From Gracilariopsis chorda (Eukaryota > Rhodophyta > Florideophyceae > Gracilariales > Gracilariaceae), in the NCBI GenBank assembly GCA_003194525.1, contig NBIV01000002.1, forward strand, positions 496,001 to 560,000: 64,000 bases of DNA, written 5' to 3'. Under the pieces are notes generated by a model, which did not search any database, was not told where the DNA came from, and worked only from the letters and a program-made list of their open reading frames with translations. Made by a program: the position numbers and the translations under genes. Shown piece after piece: positions 1 to 8,887 of this stretch. Numbering within the stretch: the first letter of the stretch is position 1; each line of letters begins with the position of its first letter.

Positions 1-575
1 TCTTGAGGGGTGTCATAGCACAGCGTTGTTGAAGTCTTGGTGAAGGAGTGACCTTGTACATCCTTGCGTGCGTCTGCACTGGCTGAAGATGAGTGCACAC
101 CTATTCATCTTCGAGCCATTCCGTTTCCACGATTATCGATATTGCGTCACTTCAAGGCCAGCAACACGCGCCCTGTGTGTTGACGTGACCTTATTAGGTT
201 TATAGGTTTCAAAGTGATTTAGCCTTTCTAAGGTGTCCCTCAAGAAGTGATATGGAATAACACCAATCGGAAGTTAGGCGATGAATCCGTCACCGAGTGT
301 ACATGGATATGTCGTATCCTTCTGAATAATTCATTCAAACTCTTAACTCGGTTTCGATGCAAGGGATACACCCACTGCATGCTAAACACAAGGCACAGCG
401 GCGCAGAGACTGTTCTTGGTGCGTTGAAGTGATGCCAAAGGGCAGTACGCGTCCTTGCCCTATCGACCTAAGCTAGAACAAGTGACATTAATTGATTAGG
501 TACAGCCTCCGTCTCCAACGCATGAAGTGCTATATTTGTCAGCGGCATCGCATGTATAGCCAATGCTGAACAGCT
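1..575. other. Intergenic, nothing recognised
   Basis: No reading frame here has protein-like composition, and I see no RNA gene or clear repeat. The right part is the 3' flank of the minus-strand IMPACT-like gene. Confidence 0.5.
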
Positions 576-1346
576 TCAATGACCAGACCCCGCTCTCACA
601 GCTTCTTCGTGAGCAACTAGGATGTCGCGTGTAACGTTGGCTATATGCCGAAATCGAACTGGTCCCAGTAGTATACCACCAAACCACCTAGAGACTACAC
701 ACAAAGTGTTCTTGGCGTCAAACTGTCGCAGAACATGAAGCATAACTTTCCCTGCGCTTTTCTCTCCGTCGTCATCGAAGTCCTCCTCGTTGTTCACGCG
801 CCATGCCATAGTGTTATGGGTTGCGTTCTCAACCTTTTTCGACTGGCAGAGTTGCTTAATAACTTGTCCAACATCTTCAGGGCTTGAGATAAAAGCCATG
901 TGTGCCTGAAAGACGGACTTTCTATCAGTAAGCGGTTCGCCGTGAAAAACCTGAAAAACCTGTTCAGCAATCTTCTTTGAATCATCTCTTGGGCTCTGCT
1001 CTTTGACCGAGGTGTCTTTGTGCTCTTGCAAAACATTCAAAACAGTTTCGCAGTACTCGAATAGACACACCTCGCCATGCGTGCTCTGCTCTTTCTCGAG
1101 CATATTCTTGATTACCTTTTCGCATTCCGACACGGAAAGACTGTCGGATCGAAGAGTTGGCCTTGGATGCATTGCCGGGTAGTCCTCTGCAAGCTGTGCT
1201 GAAAGAGCGACTTTACCGATACATGAGTCGAGAGTTACGGACACTGTTGCAGGCATCGTAACTGTCGCTTCGTTGAACAATACGTTCTCATTACCATATA
1301 TGGCTGATAGCGCTTGCATCTCATCTTCCAAAGCGTTGCTTGCCAT
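576..1346 (-). CDS. IMPACT/YIH1 family protein (RWD + UPF0029)
   Basis: Predicted 256-residue regulator of translation. Family members bind GCN1 through the N-terminal RWD domain and so restrain GCN2 kinase and eIF2alpha phosphorylation in the cytosol. Visible here: an RWD-type start (LEDEMQALSAIYGNE, about residues 6-20) with the RWD fold running to about residue 110, then a UPF0029/YigZ-type domain from about 130 to 245. The latter holds the family signature, DDDGEKSAG followed by VVSRWFGGILLGPVRF. The length is close to that of known IMPACT/YIH1 proteins. The start is the first ATG, at the very beginning of the RWD domain. It is a single exon, divergent from the SNARE gene with about 600 bp between the two starts. 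A TATA-like CTATTTAAG (minus strand, 1391-1400) lies about 45 bp upstream. Family assignment is firm; its role in this alga is inferred. Confidence 0.9.
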   Translation of the reverse strand: MASNALEDEMQALSAIYGNENVLFNEATVTMPATVSVTLDSCIGKVALSAQLAEDYPAMHPRPTLRSDSLSVSECEKVIKNMLEKEQSTHGEVCLFEYCETVLNVLQEHKDTSVKEQSPRDDSKKIAEQVFQVFHGEPLTDRKSVFQAHMAFISSPEDVGQVIKQLCQSKKVENATHNTMAWRVNNEEDFDDDGEKSAGKVMLHVLRQFDAKNTLCVVSRWFGGILLGPVRFRHIANVTRDILVAHEEAVRAGSGH

Positions 1347-1945
1347 GGTCTCTGGTAGCTCTGGAACGAGAACAGTGATAGCTTCACTCTACTTAAATAG
1401 GGTCATCGCTCTCAAATCCTACGTGTTGAAAGAGACTGCAAAAACTGTGGTTTCATGATAGCTTGGTCTGCAGCGAAATATTGTGACGTAGAAAGAAGAA
1501 GGGCTGAAGGCTCAATTTGCTTTGTCTAGAAGGCGAAGAATGTCAACGCATTGATAGGCTGTACACTTGACTGCCTCCTCGTCAGCACCCGTGGGAAAGC
1601 CTGTCAACGAAGCTGTCAGGAGCAACTCAAACAACCTCGAAGCACAGTTCCAAAAGACTGCACAGCAGCAATGCGACAGATCCCTTATTTGGCTCTTTTC
1701 GGCCTGTTTTTGGAGGATTCGTGACCTCAGCTCCACTTCAATTGGGCATCGACCTATGTGTCGCGAACGAAACGTTAAACCACTCGCTCTCGTTTTCTCT
1801 TGACTTCCCCGACCGTGCGCGCGACATACTCCGAGATACATACCTCAGCCAGCAGTACGGCGGACTTCAGAGATTTGTTGAAGACGCATCACTCTACATT
1901 TGTTCCAACTTCCCCGTTCATTTCTTGTTCGATAAGCCACAAACT
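1347..1945. promoter_or_regulatory. Divergent intergenic region of IMPACT and SYP6 genes
   Basis: This stretch separates the divergent IMPACT-like (-) and syntaxin-6-like (+) genes. A minus-strand TATA-like box sits at 1391-1400. Open frames run through it on both strands, including an upstream extension in frame with the SNARE gene that has no ATG. I treat them as chance. Confidence 0.4.
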
Positions 1946-2575
1946 ATGACACAAGAAGACCCGTTCCCAATCGTACAAGAAGAAGTTCGCTCAGCTTGGG
2001 CAGCTTTGTCCAAGGATTTTTCACATATATCTGAAACTCAGTTTCAATCCCGGTTGGAAGCCCTTGAATGTGATGTGCAAGACCTATCTGATGCCATCGA
2101 CGTCGCGCGTAAAGACCGGGAAAGGTTCGGTTTAAGCCAGCATGAAATAGCTTCTCGTCAAAACTTTGTCACGGACATGCAACGCAATCTTGCTGCATTA
2201 CGAAGAAAGTCGGTAGTTGGCGCTCCGTCCCAGTCACGTGTAGACGAAGTGCGACGTGCGAATGATGCTTTCATTGGCGACGAAATGCGACAGCAGGAAA
2301 TGCTCATGGAGCATCAAGACGCACAACTCGGCGAGCTGGCCAACGCCGTTGAACGAATTGGAATTATGGGAAGAGACATGCACCAAGAACTGGAAGTTCA
2401 AGGTCAAATGTTAGACGACCTCGGCGGCGAAATGGATACTACGTTCTCACGAGTTAAAGTCGTGCGTAAGAAGCTCAATGATTTCATCGAAGAGACTGGA
2501 CCGCGAACGTTCTGCACTATCCTTATCCTTTCCATAACATTTATTATTCTCACGTTTCTCGTTGTTACCACGTAA
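1946..2575 (+). CDS. Syntaxin-6 / SYP6-type Qc-SNARE
   Basis: Predicted 209-residue tail-anchored SNARE for endosome-to-trans-Golgi traffic. The N-terminal three-helix domain of the syntaxin-6 family is visible: EDPFPIVQEEVRSAW at residues 4-18, then AL-CDVQDLSDAIDVA and RQNFVTDMQRNL. The SNARE motif follows at about 115-180 (QQEMLMEHQDAQL, GQMLDDLGGEMDTTFSR); its central glutamine in VQGQML is the Q-SNARE zero-layer residue. The C-terminal hydrophobic anchor runs from about 187 to 209. I start at the ATG at 1946 because syntaxin-6 proteins begin just before DPF; the 75 codons upstream in the same frame lack an ATG. The frame is intact and the length is normal for plant SYP6. Confidence 0.9.
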   Translation: MTQEDPFPIVQEEVRSAWAALSKDFSHISETQFQSRLEALECDVQDLSDAIDVARKDRERFGLSQHEIASRQNFVTDMQRNLAALRRKSVVGAPSQSRVDEVRRANDAFIGDEMRQQEMLMEHQDAQLGELANAVERIGIMGRDMHQELEVQGQMLDDLGGEMDTTFSRVKVVRKKLNDFIEETGPRTFCTILILSITFIILTFLVVTT

Positions 2576-3250
2576 TAGAAATTCATTCCTGTCCCTGTTC
2601 ATACCGGTCGACACAGTATTGCAGCTTCGGTTGATGTCAGGGAGTATGAATATCTACTGGTACCATTTCTTATGAGAAAGTCAAGAGCCAACGCTATGAA
2701 CACAGCTAATGAATTCACATAAGGCAACCTTAATAGCGTTGGTGATCAACAGATTCTTCTTTGCGCTCACGACCATCACTGTGGCAACTTCATTTGCGCC
2801 TTGTTAGCAATTGTCGCGATTTCGTCATTAACCGCGTCTCCTATATCGAGGAACACATCAAATCTCGTATGGTACAGAGTACTCTTGTACTCCTGAGAGT
2901 ACCAGGGTCATAATGACAATCCTTTACTAATGTACCCTTCGCACGTTCGATAACTCTTTGCCCCTTGCACTCTTGATGGCACAGTTGCACTTCCCGCGAG
3001 GACGACTTGAGCGAGGTGCACTAGTACCACGCTTCCGCGTTCAGAACAGTCTGCTCGCGTAAACATATCTATACAATCACATCCTTTACATGTCGTCAAC
3101 CGTACTGCTTTCTCGCTGCGAAAACCTTGATAAACAGCTCTGAACTTCGAGTGAAGCTGCAACATTGAGAGTCGGCGAGCAAGGCGGAATGCGATCTCAC
3201 TAGGTCGATATCGACGCTAGAAGCAAACGCAGTGTTGATGGATAGTGTGC
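2576..3250. other. Spacer between convergent genes
   Basis: This is the 3' flank of the SNARE gene and of the minus-strand BTB gene. It contains only short chance frames; I see no RNA gene or repeat. Confidence 0.5.
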
Positions 3251-6200
3251 TTAACTATCATTGTCATTGTCGGTGCCACTCTCATGTCCATTTTCAGAGT
3301 GTACTTCACTTTGCTCGTCGTCCTCACTCTGCTGATCACACGCGTCACATTCACAGTATCCACAGGTGCACCTGACTGTCTCCACGCTTGACGTCGACGC
3401 AGTATCGGACCAGCCGCTATCTTCCGGAGCCACGTAGAGTCGGACCTGAAGCGCCAATCCGCAATACCGACTATGCTTTTCAAGCCAGTCCTTCAAGTCG
3501 CGCCCATCCATCACAGTGTATGAATAACCATGGTTGTTTGGACCCCTGTTTCTGAACCCATCAATGGTGCTACGCTTAAGTACGCCATCCGAGCTCGAAG
3601 CAGTGGAGCCCATCTTCGGAACATTCCCTCCAAGAACACACCCACAGCCGCTCTCAATGACGTTAACTCTCACGGTGACCTTCCGTTTTCCCGCATCTGA
3701 TGAGATGGGATGGTCCTCTTTTTCGAGAAGACGAATCTTAAGATAAAGAGGCGTGAGGTCTTCCCAAGGCTCTCCCACCTCACCAATGAACAATTCCATG
3801 GTGAACTCAAACTCATCATCCATCACCTTCTGACCCCACCGTGCCATAAAGGCGTCATCATGAGTGCTGGAGTGCGAGCTCTCGCTCTCACTGTCAGATG
3901 GCTTTTGTGACACTTCCAAAGAGCGAGCGCGAATGTCACCAGCCAAGCCTATAAAGTTCCAAGACATCTGGAACTCCTTTCCTTCTCCATAATAACCAGT
4001 TTGAGCACAGGCTAATAAACGCCATGCCCTCGGACCCCAATCCTTTCCTATGTCACACAAAACCGGGAGTGCAGGTGCATCCCACACCCAGTCGCACTTG
4101 CGAAGAAAGCGCAAAATCTCGTCATCAGAAAGCGTCGATTCCAGCTGATTCAAGATGACGTCGAGCAGTAAGGGAATGTAGTTATCAGAGCCGTAGTTAG
4201 ACATAAATTGAATCACCTGATCCAACATACTTCGTTGATGGAAAACGTTCCAGATATCAAAAGTCTTATGCCAGTCCTGGGGTTTAGCCTCGTCCGGATC
4301 CACCTTGTAAACAGGCAGATCCGCTTCAATGCTACCTGGTGGACTGGTGCTGTCCGCAGCGTCACTTACGGCATCTGCATTACTATCGGCATCCGCATTG
4401 GTGTCTCCGTCAGCAACATTGTCTCCATCCGCATTAGACGATCCAACGGTCTGATCAACGGCACCAGTTTGGGATTCAGACTGGTTAGCATCATCATCAG
4501 CTTCTACCTCTGTGGAAGAAGCCTCCGGTAGAGTGCTTCCTGGATCAGTTGCAGGTTGTTCAGCCGGTTGCTCGGACGTATCGCCCTCGTCGTCGACAGC
4601 AGGTTGCTGGGAAGTATCGCCTACCTCGTCGTCAGCAGGCTGCTCGGAGCCTTCCGCGGTATCTTCCGGTTGCTCTGTTTGTTGCTCCGATTCATCTGCG
4701 GTAGTTGTTTGACCTGGTTCTTCAGCTCCATCTGCAGTTGCCGGCTCTGGTGCTTGTCCCGACGTGACTCCCTGAGTTTCGCCTTCAGATTGTTCAGAAT
4801 CATCCTCTGTAGTAACTGGGGCGGCTTCCTCAGTGGTAGTGGTAGTGGTAGTGGTAGTTTCTTGCTCTTCGGGTTTCTCTATTGTCTCTTGTGATGCGTG
4901 TTCGGGCTTATGTTGCGTGGTTTGGCCTGCTTCTTGCTCCGGTTCGGCCGGGGCAGGCGAGGCGTGATGATTAGCCATGTGCGTTGCTTCCTCGGAGGTC
5001 TCCTGCTCTGGAACGTTTACCGAAGCGTCTTGGACTTTTTTCTGTTCACTAGGAGATTGAAGTTGAGCATCATTATCAGTAGAGACGTGGTCTTCGCTGC
5101 GGACGCTGTTTCCTAAGGGTACATTCTTATCACCAAGTGTTTCCGGGATTACAGGCGCGGCCGCTTCCCTTTCAGCGCGTTTGTCTATATCCATAGGCAC
5201 TTGCCGAAACGAGGTTGGGGATTCAGGCTCAGCGGTGGGTGAGTGGTTATGGTTGATAGTGCTCCCCTGAGCGAGATGGCCGTTCTGAGAGACGGAATCA
5301 GTCTGAGGTTGTTCGTCGTCTTGCGGAGGGGGTTCGAGTGGAGGAGACTCGGTGGGTGGTGAGTGGTTGGGCAAGGGCTGTTTCTGATGGTCAGATGGAG
5401 TTACAGATGAAGACTCAAGCTGAGGTTCTTTGGTGTCAACGGAGGGATCTGAGGCAGACTCGGTAGAAGGCTTTTGTTGCTCGTCGCTTTTGAGTTGACA
5501 ATGTTGATTAGACGTATCAGGTTGAGTATCGCATGACGACGGAGACGTTTCGGAATCTTCCGCAGGAGGGTGAGTTTCAAATTGGGTTTCATTCTGAGAG
5601 GCCGGTTCGATGTCCGGTACGGAGGTGGCGGACGGGTTGGTAACCTGAGTGGTGGGAAGAGAATCTGAAGAAAGAATGGTAGACTTTTTCCGTCGACACT
5701 GAACACCATCTGAGTGGTGCATAGAGCAGACTGCATCACGACAAAGCGGCGGTATCTGCACTGGATTATCAGCAAAGAAGGTATTAATAAGTCTCATCTC
5801 GACGGCGATTCGCATTGCCAAATAGGTTTTGAAGCGGGATGGAATGTCTACTATAGCCATGACGGGCACGAATCGGGTGACGAGTTCGGCGACATGAATG
5901 CGTGGAGTGTCACTGTGTGCGCGTGCTCGTTCCTCCGCATGCGCGAAACAGGCGGAAAACAAAGTTGTCAATCCCCATCGATCGGCGACCAAAGGAAGCT
6001 CCGCAGGGACATGATCCATGTTAATTGGCTCGCAATGCAGGAATTTGCGCACGACCTCGAAGGAATCGAAGCGCTCGTGCACGGTGATAGTGTTTGTAGC
6101 GGCCTCTTTAAAGGGGCCGCTGACGAGGGCCCTGAGGGGGGTGCCAGCGGCCTCAAGAAGAATGCGGTGAATAGTGACGCGTCCGGAAGCGGCGTCATCA

Positions 6201-6391
6201 TCTTCGGGGGGGGGATGCGGCGTGGGGGGATGACTGGAGCACACGAAGGTGACAAAGTCGTGCGGTTGTTGCAGGGCGCGGAGAAGACGGACGGCGTGGG
6301 TTTGTAAGAGACAGCGGGTGGGCTTCAGAATGTGGTGCTGGAGCTCCCAGGCGCCGACGCGGATCGGCTTGGGTTGCATGGACGGTGGCAT
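3251..6391 (-). CDS. BTB/POZ-domain protein with long acidic linker
   Basis: Predicted 1046 residues. A BTB/POZ fold covers about residues 45-125 (DFVTFVC, VTIHRILLEAAG, then SFEVVRKFLHCEPI), followed by a helical BACK-like stretch to about 215. Residues about 240-730 are low-complexity, rich in Glu, Gln, Ser, Thr and Pro, with a run of threonines. The C-terminal third looks folded (DWHKTFDIWNVFHQRSM, YIPLLLDVILNQLES, WNFIGLAGDIRARSLEV, MELFIGEVGEPWEDL) and ends with a cysteine cluster (CTCGYCECDAC) and an acidic Asn/Asp tail. BTB domains often dimerise or recruit CUL3; which applies here is unknown. The first ATG in frame is at 6391, and a second follows four codons later. It is divergent from the JmjC gene. 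I do not recognise the C-terminal region. Confidence 0.75.
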   Translation of the reverse strand: MPPSMQPKPIRVGAWELQHHILKPTRCLLQTHAVRLLRALQQPHDFVTFVCSSHPPTPHPPPEDDDAASGRVTIHRILLEAAGTPLRALVSGPFKEAATNTITVHERFDSFEVVRKFLHCEPINMDHVPAELPLVADRWGLTTLFSACFAHAEERARAHSDTPRIHVAELVTRFVPVMAIVDIPSRFKTYLAMRIAVEMRLINTFFADNPVQIPPLCRDAVCSMHHSDGVQCRRKKSTILSSDSLPTTQVTNPSATSVPDIEPASQNETQFETHPPAEDSETSPSSCDTQPDTSNQHCQLKSDEQQKPSTESASDPSVDTKEPQLESSSVTPSDHQKQPLPNHSPPTESPPLEPPPQDDEQPQTDSVSQNGHLAQGSTINHNHSPTAEPESPTSFRQVPMDIDKRAEREAAAPVIPETLGDKNVPLGNSVRSEDHVSTDNDAQLQSPSEQKKVQDASVNVPEQETSEEATHMANHHASPAPAEPEQEAGQTTQHKPEHASQETIEKPEEQETTTTTTTTTEEAAPVTTEDDSEQSEGETQGVTSGQAPEPATADGAEEPGQTTTADESEQQTEQPEDTAEGSEQPADDEVGDTSQQPAVDDEGDTSEQPAEQPATDPGSTLPEASSTEVEADDDANQSESQTGAVDQTVGSSNADGDNVADGDTNADADSNADAVSDAADSTSPPGSIEADLPVYKVDPDEAKPQDWHKTFDIWNVFHQRSMLDQVIQFMSNYGSDNYIPLLLDVILNQLESTLSDDEILRFLRKCDWVWDAPALPVLCDIGKDWGPRAWRLLACAQTGYYGEGKEFQMSWNFIGLAGDIRARSLEVSQKPSDSESESSHSSTHDDAFMARWGQKVMDDEFEFTMELFIGEVGEPWEDLTPLYLKIRLLEKEDHPISSDAGKRKVTVRVNVIESGCGCVLGGNVPKMGSTASSSDGVLKRSTIDGFRNRGPNNHGYSYTVMDGRDLKDWLEKHSRYCGLALQVRLYVAPEDSGWSDTASTSSVETVRCTCGYCECDACDQQSEDDEQSEVHSENGHESGTDNDNDS

Positions 6392-6548
6392 GATGCCGGC
6401 GGTGACGATGGCAGGTTTGGCGGGTGATAGCAACGAACATGCGCTCTAGTCGGCGCCCACTTTTAAAGCCGCCCACGCGCTCCCTTGTCGCGCCGTGCGC
6501 CATAATACGCCCGTGCTGCAGTATATGCAGTGCACACTCGGCGCCGTG

Positions 6549-6589
6549 CCACGTGGTCGCGTGTCCAACAAGCACACGCGGCCACGTGG
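6549..6589. promoter_or_regulatory. Inverted repeat with two G-boxes in a divergent promoter
   Basis: Two 16-bp arms (6549-6564 and 6574-6589) are reverse complements except at one position, around a 9-bp loop. Each arm carries CCACGTGG, i.e. a CACGTG G-box/E-box. The site lies in the 332-bp gap between the divergent BTB and JmjC genes. CACGTG is the core bound by plant bZIP and bHLH factors; the actual binder is not known. Confidence 0.65.
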
Positions 6590-6723
6590 TGCGCGCCCGC
6601 GGGGCCGTGCATGCGTGGCGCCGAACCTGATCCTTCGACAGTCAGTTCGCGCCGCCGATGGTGCCGCCATCAGCGCTCGCGTGGTCGCGGCGCATCCGTC
6701 GAGAACAGAGCGGAAGCAGCGAC

Positions 6724-7998
6724 ATGTTGGCGCGGCCGCAGGTGGCGCTGGCAATAGCGGCCGGCGTGGCAGCAGTCGCCATCGCATTGGCGCTGTCGCT
6801 GCTGCCGCCCCCCACTCTGGACGTCCTCTCCTTTGCGGCCCGTCACCAATTCGCCTGGGCCTCGTCCACAACGCCCGTCCCCATCTCCTCCGTATCCGTC
6901 TTCGCCAAGTCGCTCCTATCCCGCGACAAGGCCGCGCTTCCCCCGCCCCTCGTCCGCCTCATCTCATCCGCCGACACAATCCCTCTACAGCCCGTGCGCG
7001 ACTACACAAACGCCCTGCGACTCGCCAAGTTGCGCAGGCTGTGCGCCACCTTACCCTGCGTCTACGATCGACAGGACGATGTTTACGGCCTTACCCCGCT
7101 TCACCTCGCCGCCATTTCGGGCGACTCCGCGCTTTCGGAATGGCTTGTCAAGCATGGCGCTGACGCGGTTGAAGACTTTGCGGGGCGAAAGCCGTCTAAC
7201 TTGTCGTTTGCTAACTTTATTCGAAACGCTAAGAGTGTTGCGCAGAAACAACACCCGGAGTGTGACTTCCCTACCGTCCACTTTGAACACGACGTTGAAC
7301 ACGCTAAGAGCGAGGTGCGTCGTCTTGTCAATGAAGGTGAGCCAATTCTCATGCGCGCCGCTTATGACTACTACAATCAACATCGCTACCCGCCTGTATC
7401 GCAGTTGGTGCGCGAGTACGCACACGTTAATGTCACAGTGGGATCCGTGCCGTATGCAAACGCATTCAACCTCTCCACCACTCGAATGAAGCTGGAGGAC
7501 TATTATCGTACCATTTATCAAGAGTCTTCCACCGCGCCTAGCTACGTTTTCAACAAGCACCCTGAAATCTGTCAAACCGCATATCAAGCACTCTCCGCTC
7601 TCGTCGCGGACACATTCCCGCTTTCGCTAATCTCGCATCCAGACAACACAGGCGGGTTAGACGGCATTCACTTCTTTCTCGGCAACAAGCATTCAGGTGC
7701 CCCATTTCACGTTCACGCCGACGCTCTCAACGCGGCTGTATCCGGATCAAAGCAGTGGTACGTGTACACGCCCGCGCGTACCATTTACTCCAGAAGGCCG
7801 ATCAAGACGTGGGTTGAAAACGATCTGCCCGCATTGGAAGAGCATGACAAGCCGCTGGAGTGCTTGCAACGGGCGGGAGATGTGGTGTATGTGCCGCTTG
7901 ATTGGGGACATGCAGTTCTTAATTTGGAGCATGATACTTTTGGAGTGGCCTTGGAAGTGCTTAACAGACGGGATACGCTGGCGCATTTGTGGAAGTAG
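6724..7998 (+). CDS. Membrane-anchored ankyrin + JmjC-domain oxygenase
   Basis: Predicted 424-residue protein. An N-terminal hydrophobic segment (about residues 6-28, VALAIAAGVAAVAIALALSLL) can act as signal anchor. Next comes an ankyrin-like repeat (about 118-155, YGLTPLHLAAISGD, LVKHGAD), then a JmjC cupin domain to the C-terminus. The Fe(II) ligands can be read: HAD in APFHVHADALNA (HxD) and the distal His in GDVVYVPLDWGHAVLNL; GSKQWYVYTP and GDVVYVP are typical JmjC strands. This predicts a 2-oxoglutarate-dependent hydroxylase or demethylase-like enzyme. With the anchor it may face the secretory lumen, as JMJD8 does, but that is inferred. I prefer the ATG at 6724, just before the anchor, over the ATG at 6658, which would add 22 residues. 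Confidence 0.8.
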   Translation: MLARPQVALAIAAGVAAVAIALALSLLPPPTLDVLSFAARHQFAWASSTTPVPISSVSVFAKSLLSRDKAALPPPLVRLISSADTIPLQPVRDYTNALRLAKLRRLCATLPCVYDRQDDVYGLTPLHLAAISGDSALSEWLVKHGADAVEDFAGRKPSNLSFANFIRNAKSVAQKQHPECDFPTVHFEHDVEHAKSEVRRLVNEGEPILMRAAYDYYNQHRYPPVSQLVREYAHVNVTVGSVPYANAFNLSTTRMKLEDYYRTIYQESSTAPSYVFNKHPEICQTAYQALSALVADTFPLSLISHPDNTGGLDGIHFFLGNKHSGAPFHVHADALNAAVSGSKQWYVYTPARTIYSRRPIKTWVENDLPALEEHDKPLECLQRAGDVVYVPLDWGHAVLNLEHDTFGVALEVLNRRDTLAHLWK

Positions 7999-8887
7999 TG
8001 CCTCTTTTTATGGCTGTTTGGATTATCGGAAGCACGACTTTTGTGTTTCAGGTGAGATAGAGCAGTACGAGATTATGCAAGTAAAGTACAACTAACGTGA
8101 TTCACTCTAGCCGGACGAATGTTTCACCTTGCGGCTGTTGTCGTGAACGGTGGAGCGCCAGCGCTCTCACTAGAGGCTGGCTCATGTCCCACTTGAGAGG
8201 AGGGAACACGACTAGCGCCAGTCAACTGTTTAGGATTCCAACACGTCTGGGAACCGTTCCCGTTATCCGTCGTATCTTGCACGGTGCACGCATACGCCAA
8301 TCAATTCCATACGCTTGGCTTCCTAGTCGTTTCCTAAGCTGTGCCAAATGGCAAACTGTGGGAACTTTGCAGTACGCAGTTCTCCTGCGAAACGAGCGCA
8401 AAACGTCGTCGAGAGAAAAAGTTGAATCGTGTAGATTCAGCGCAAAGCGTTGAAAGACCGGTTCCGTTCATCCTGCGTTCGTCTTCACGGCGCTGCGTCG
8501 TGTGCAGCAATCATCTCGTGAAATCACGAGGAAGACTGGCAATGTGAAATATCTCCGGAGGACGCAGGTAGTGTACCTTCGTACCAAAGATACAGCAGAT
8601 AGCATGCAATTTATCATTCACTGCAGCCAGTGACCAATCAGCGGCTTCAACGTGCACACAATTCTGCAATTAGAGCTCACAGCAACATAGTGAAATTAGA
8701 AACGCCCTCCGTGTCCATTCCCACTCTGCACTAAAGAGTCTTTCAGACACCGCCCACTGGCGCACCAGCATCAACCCTTCGAGTGATTCCTCCCAACACT
8801 TTCGGATCTCCCGTTCCCGTCCCCACCCGCCCACCCCCTGCACCTTCCAAGCTCTCACCGCCCATCCGACATTACTTCTTCATAGCA
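7999..8887. other. Spacer with C/T-rich leader of next gene
   Basis: This is the 3' flank of the JmjC gene, followed from about 8770 by a C/T-rich leader running up to the ATG at 8888. No gene is supported. Confidence 0.45.
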
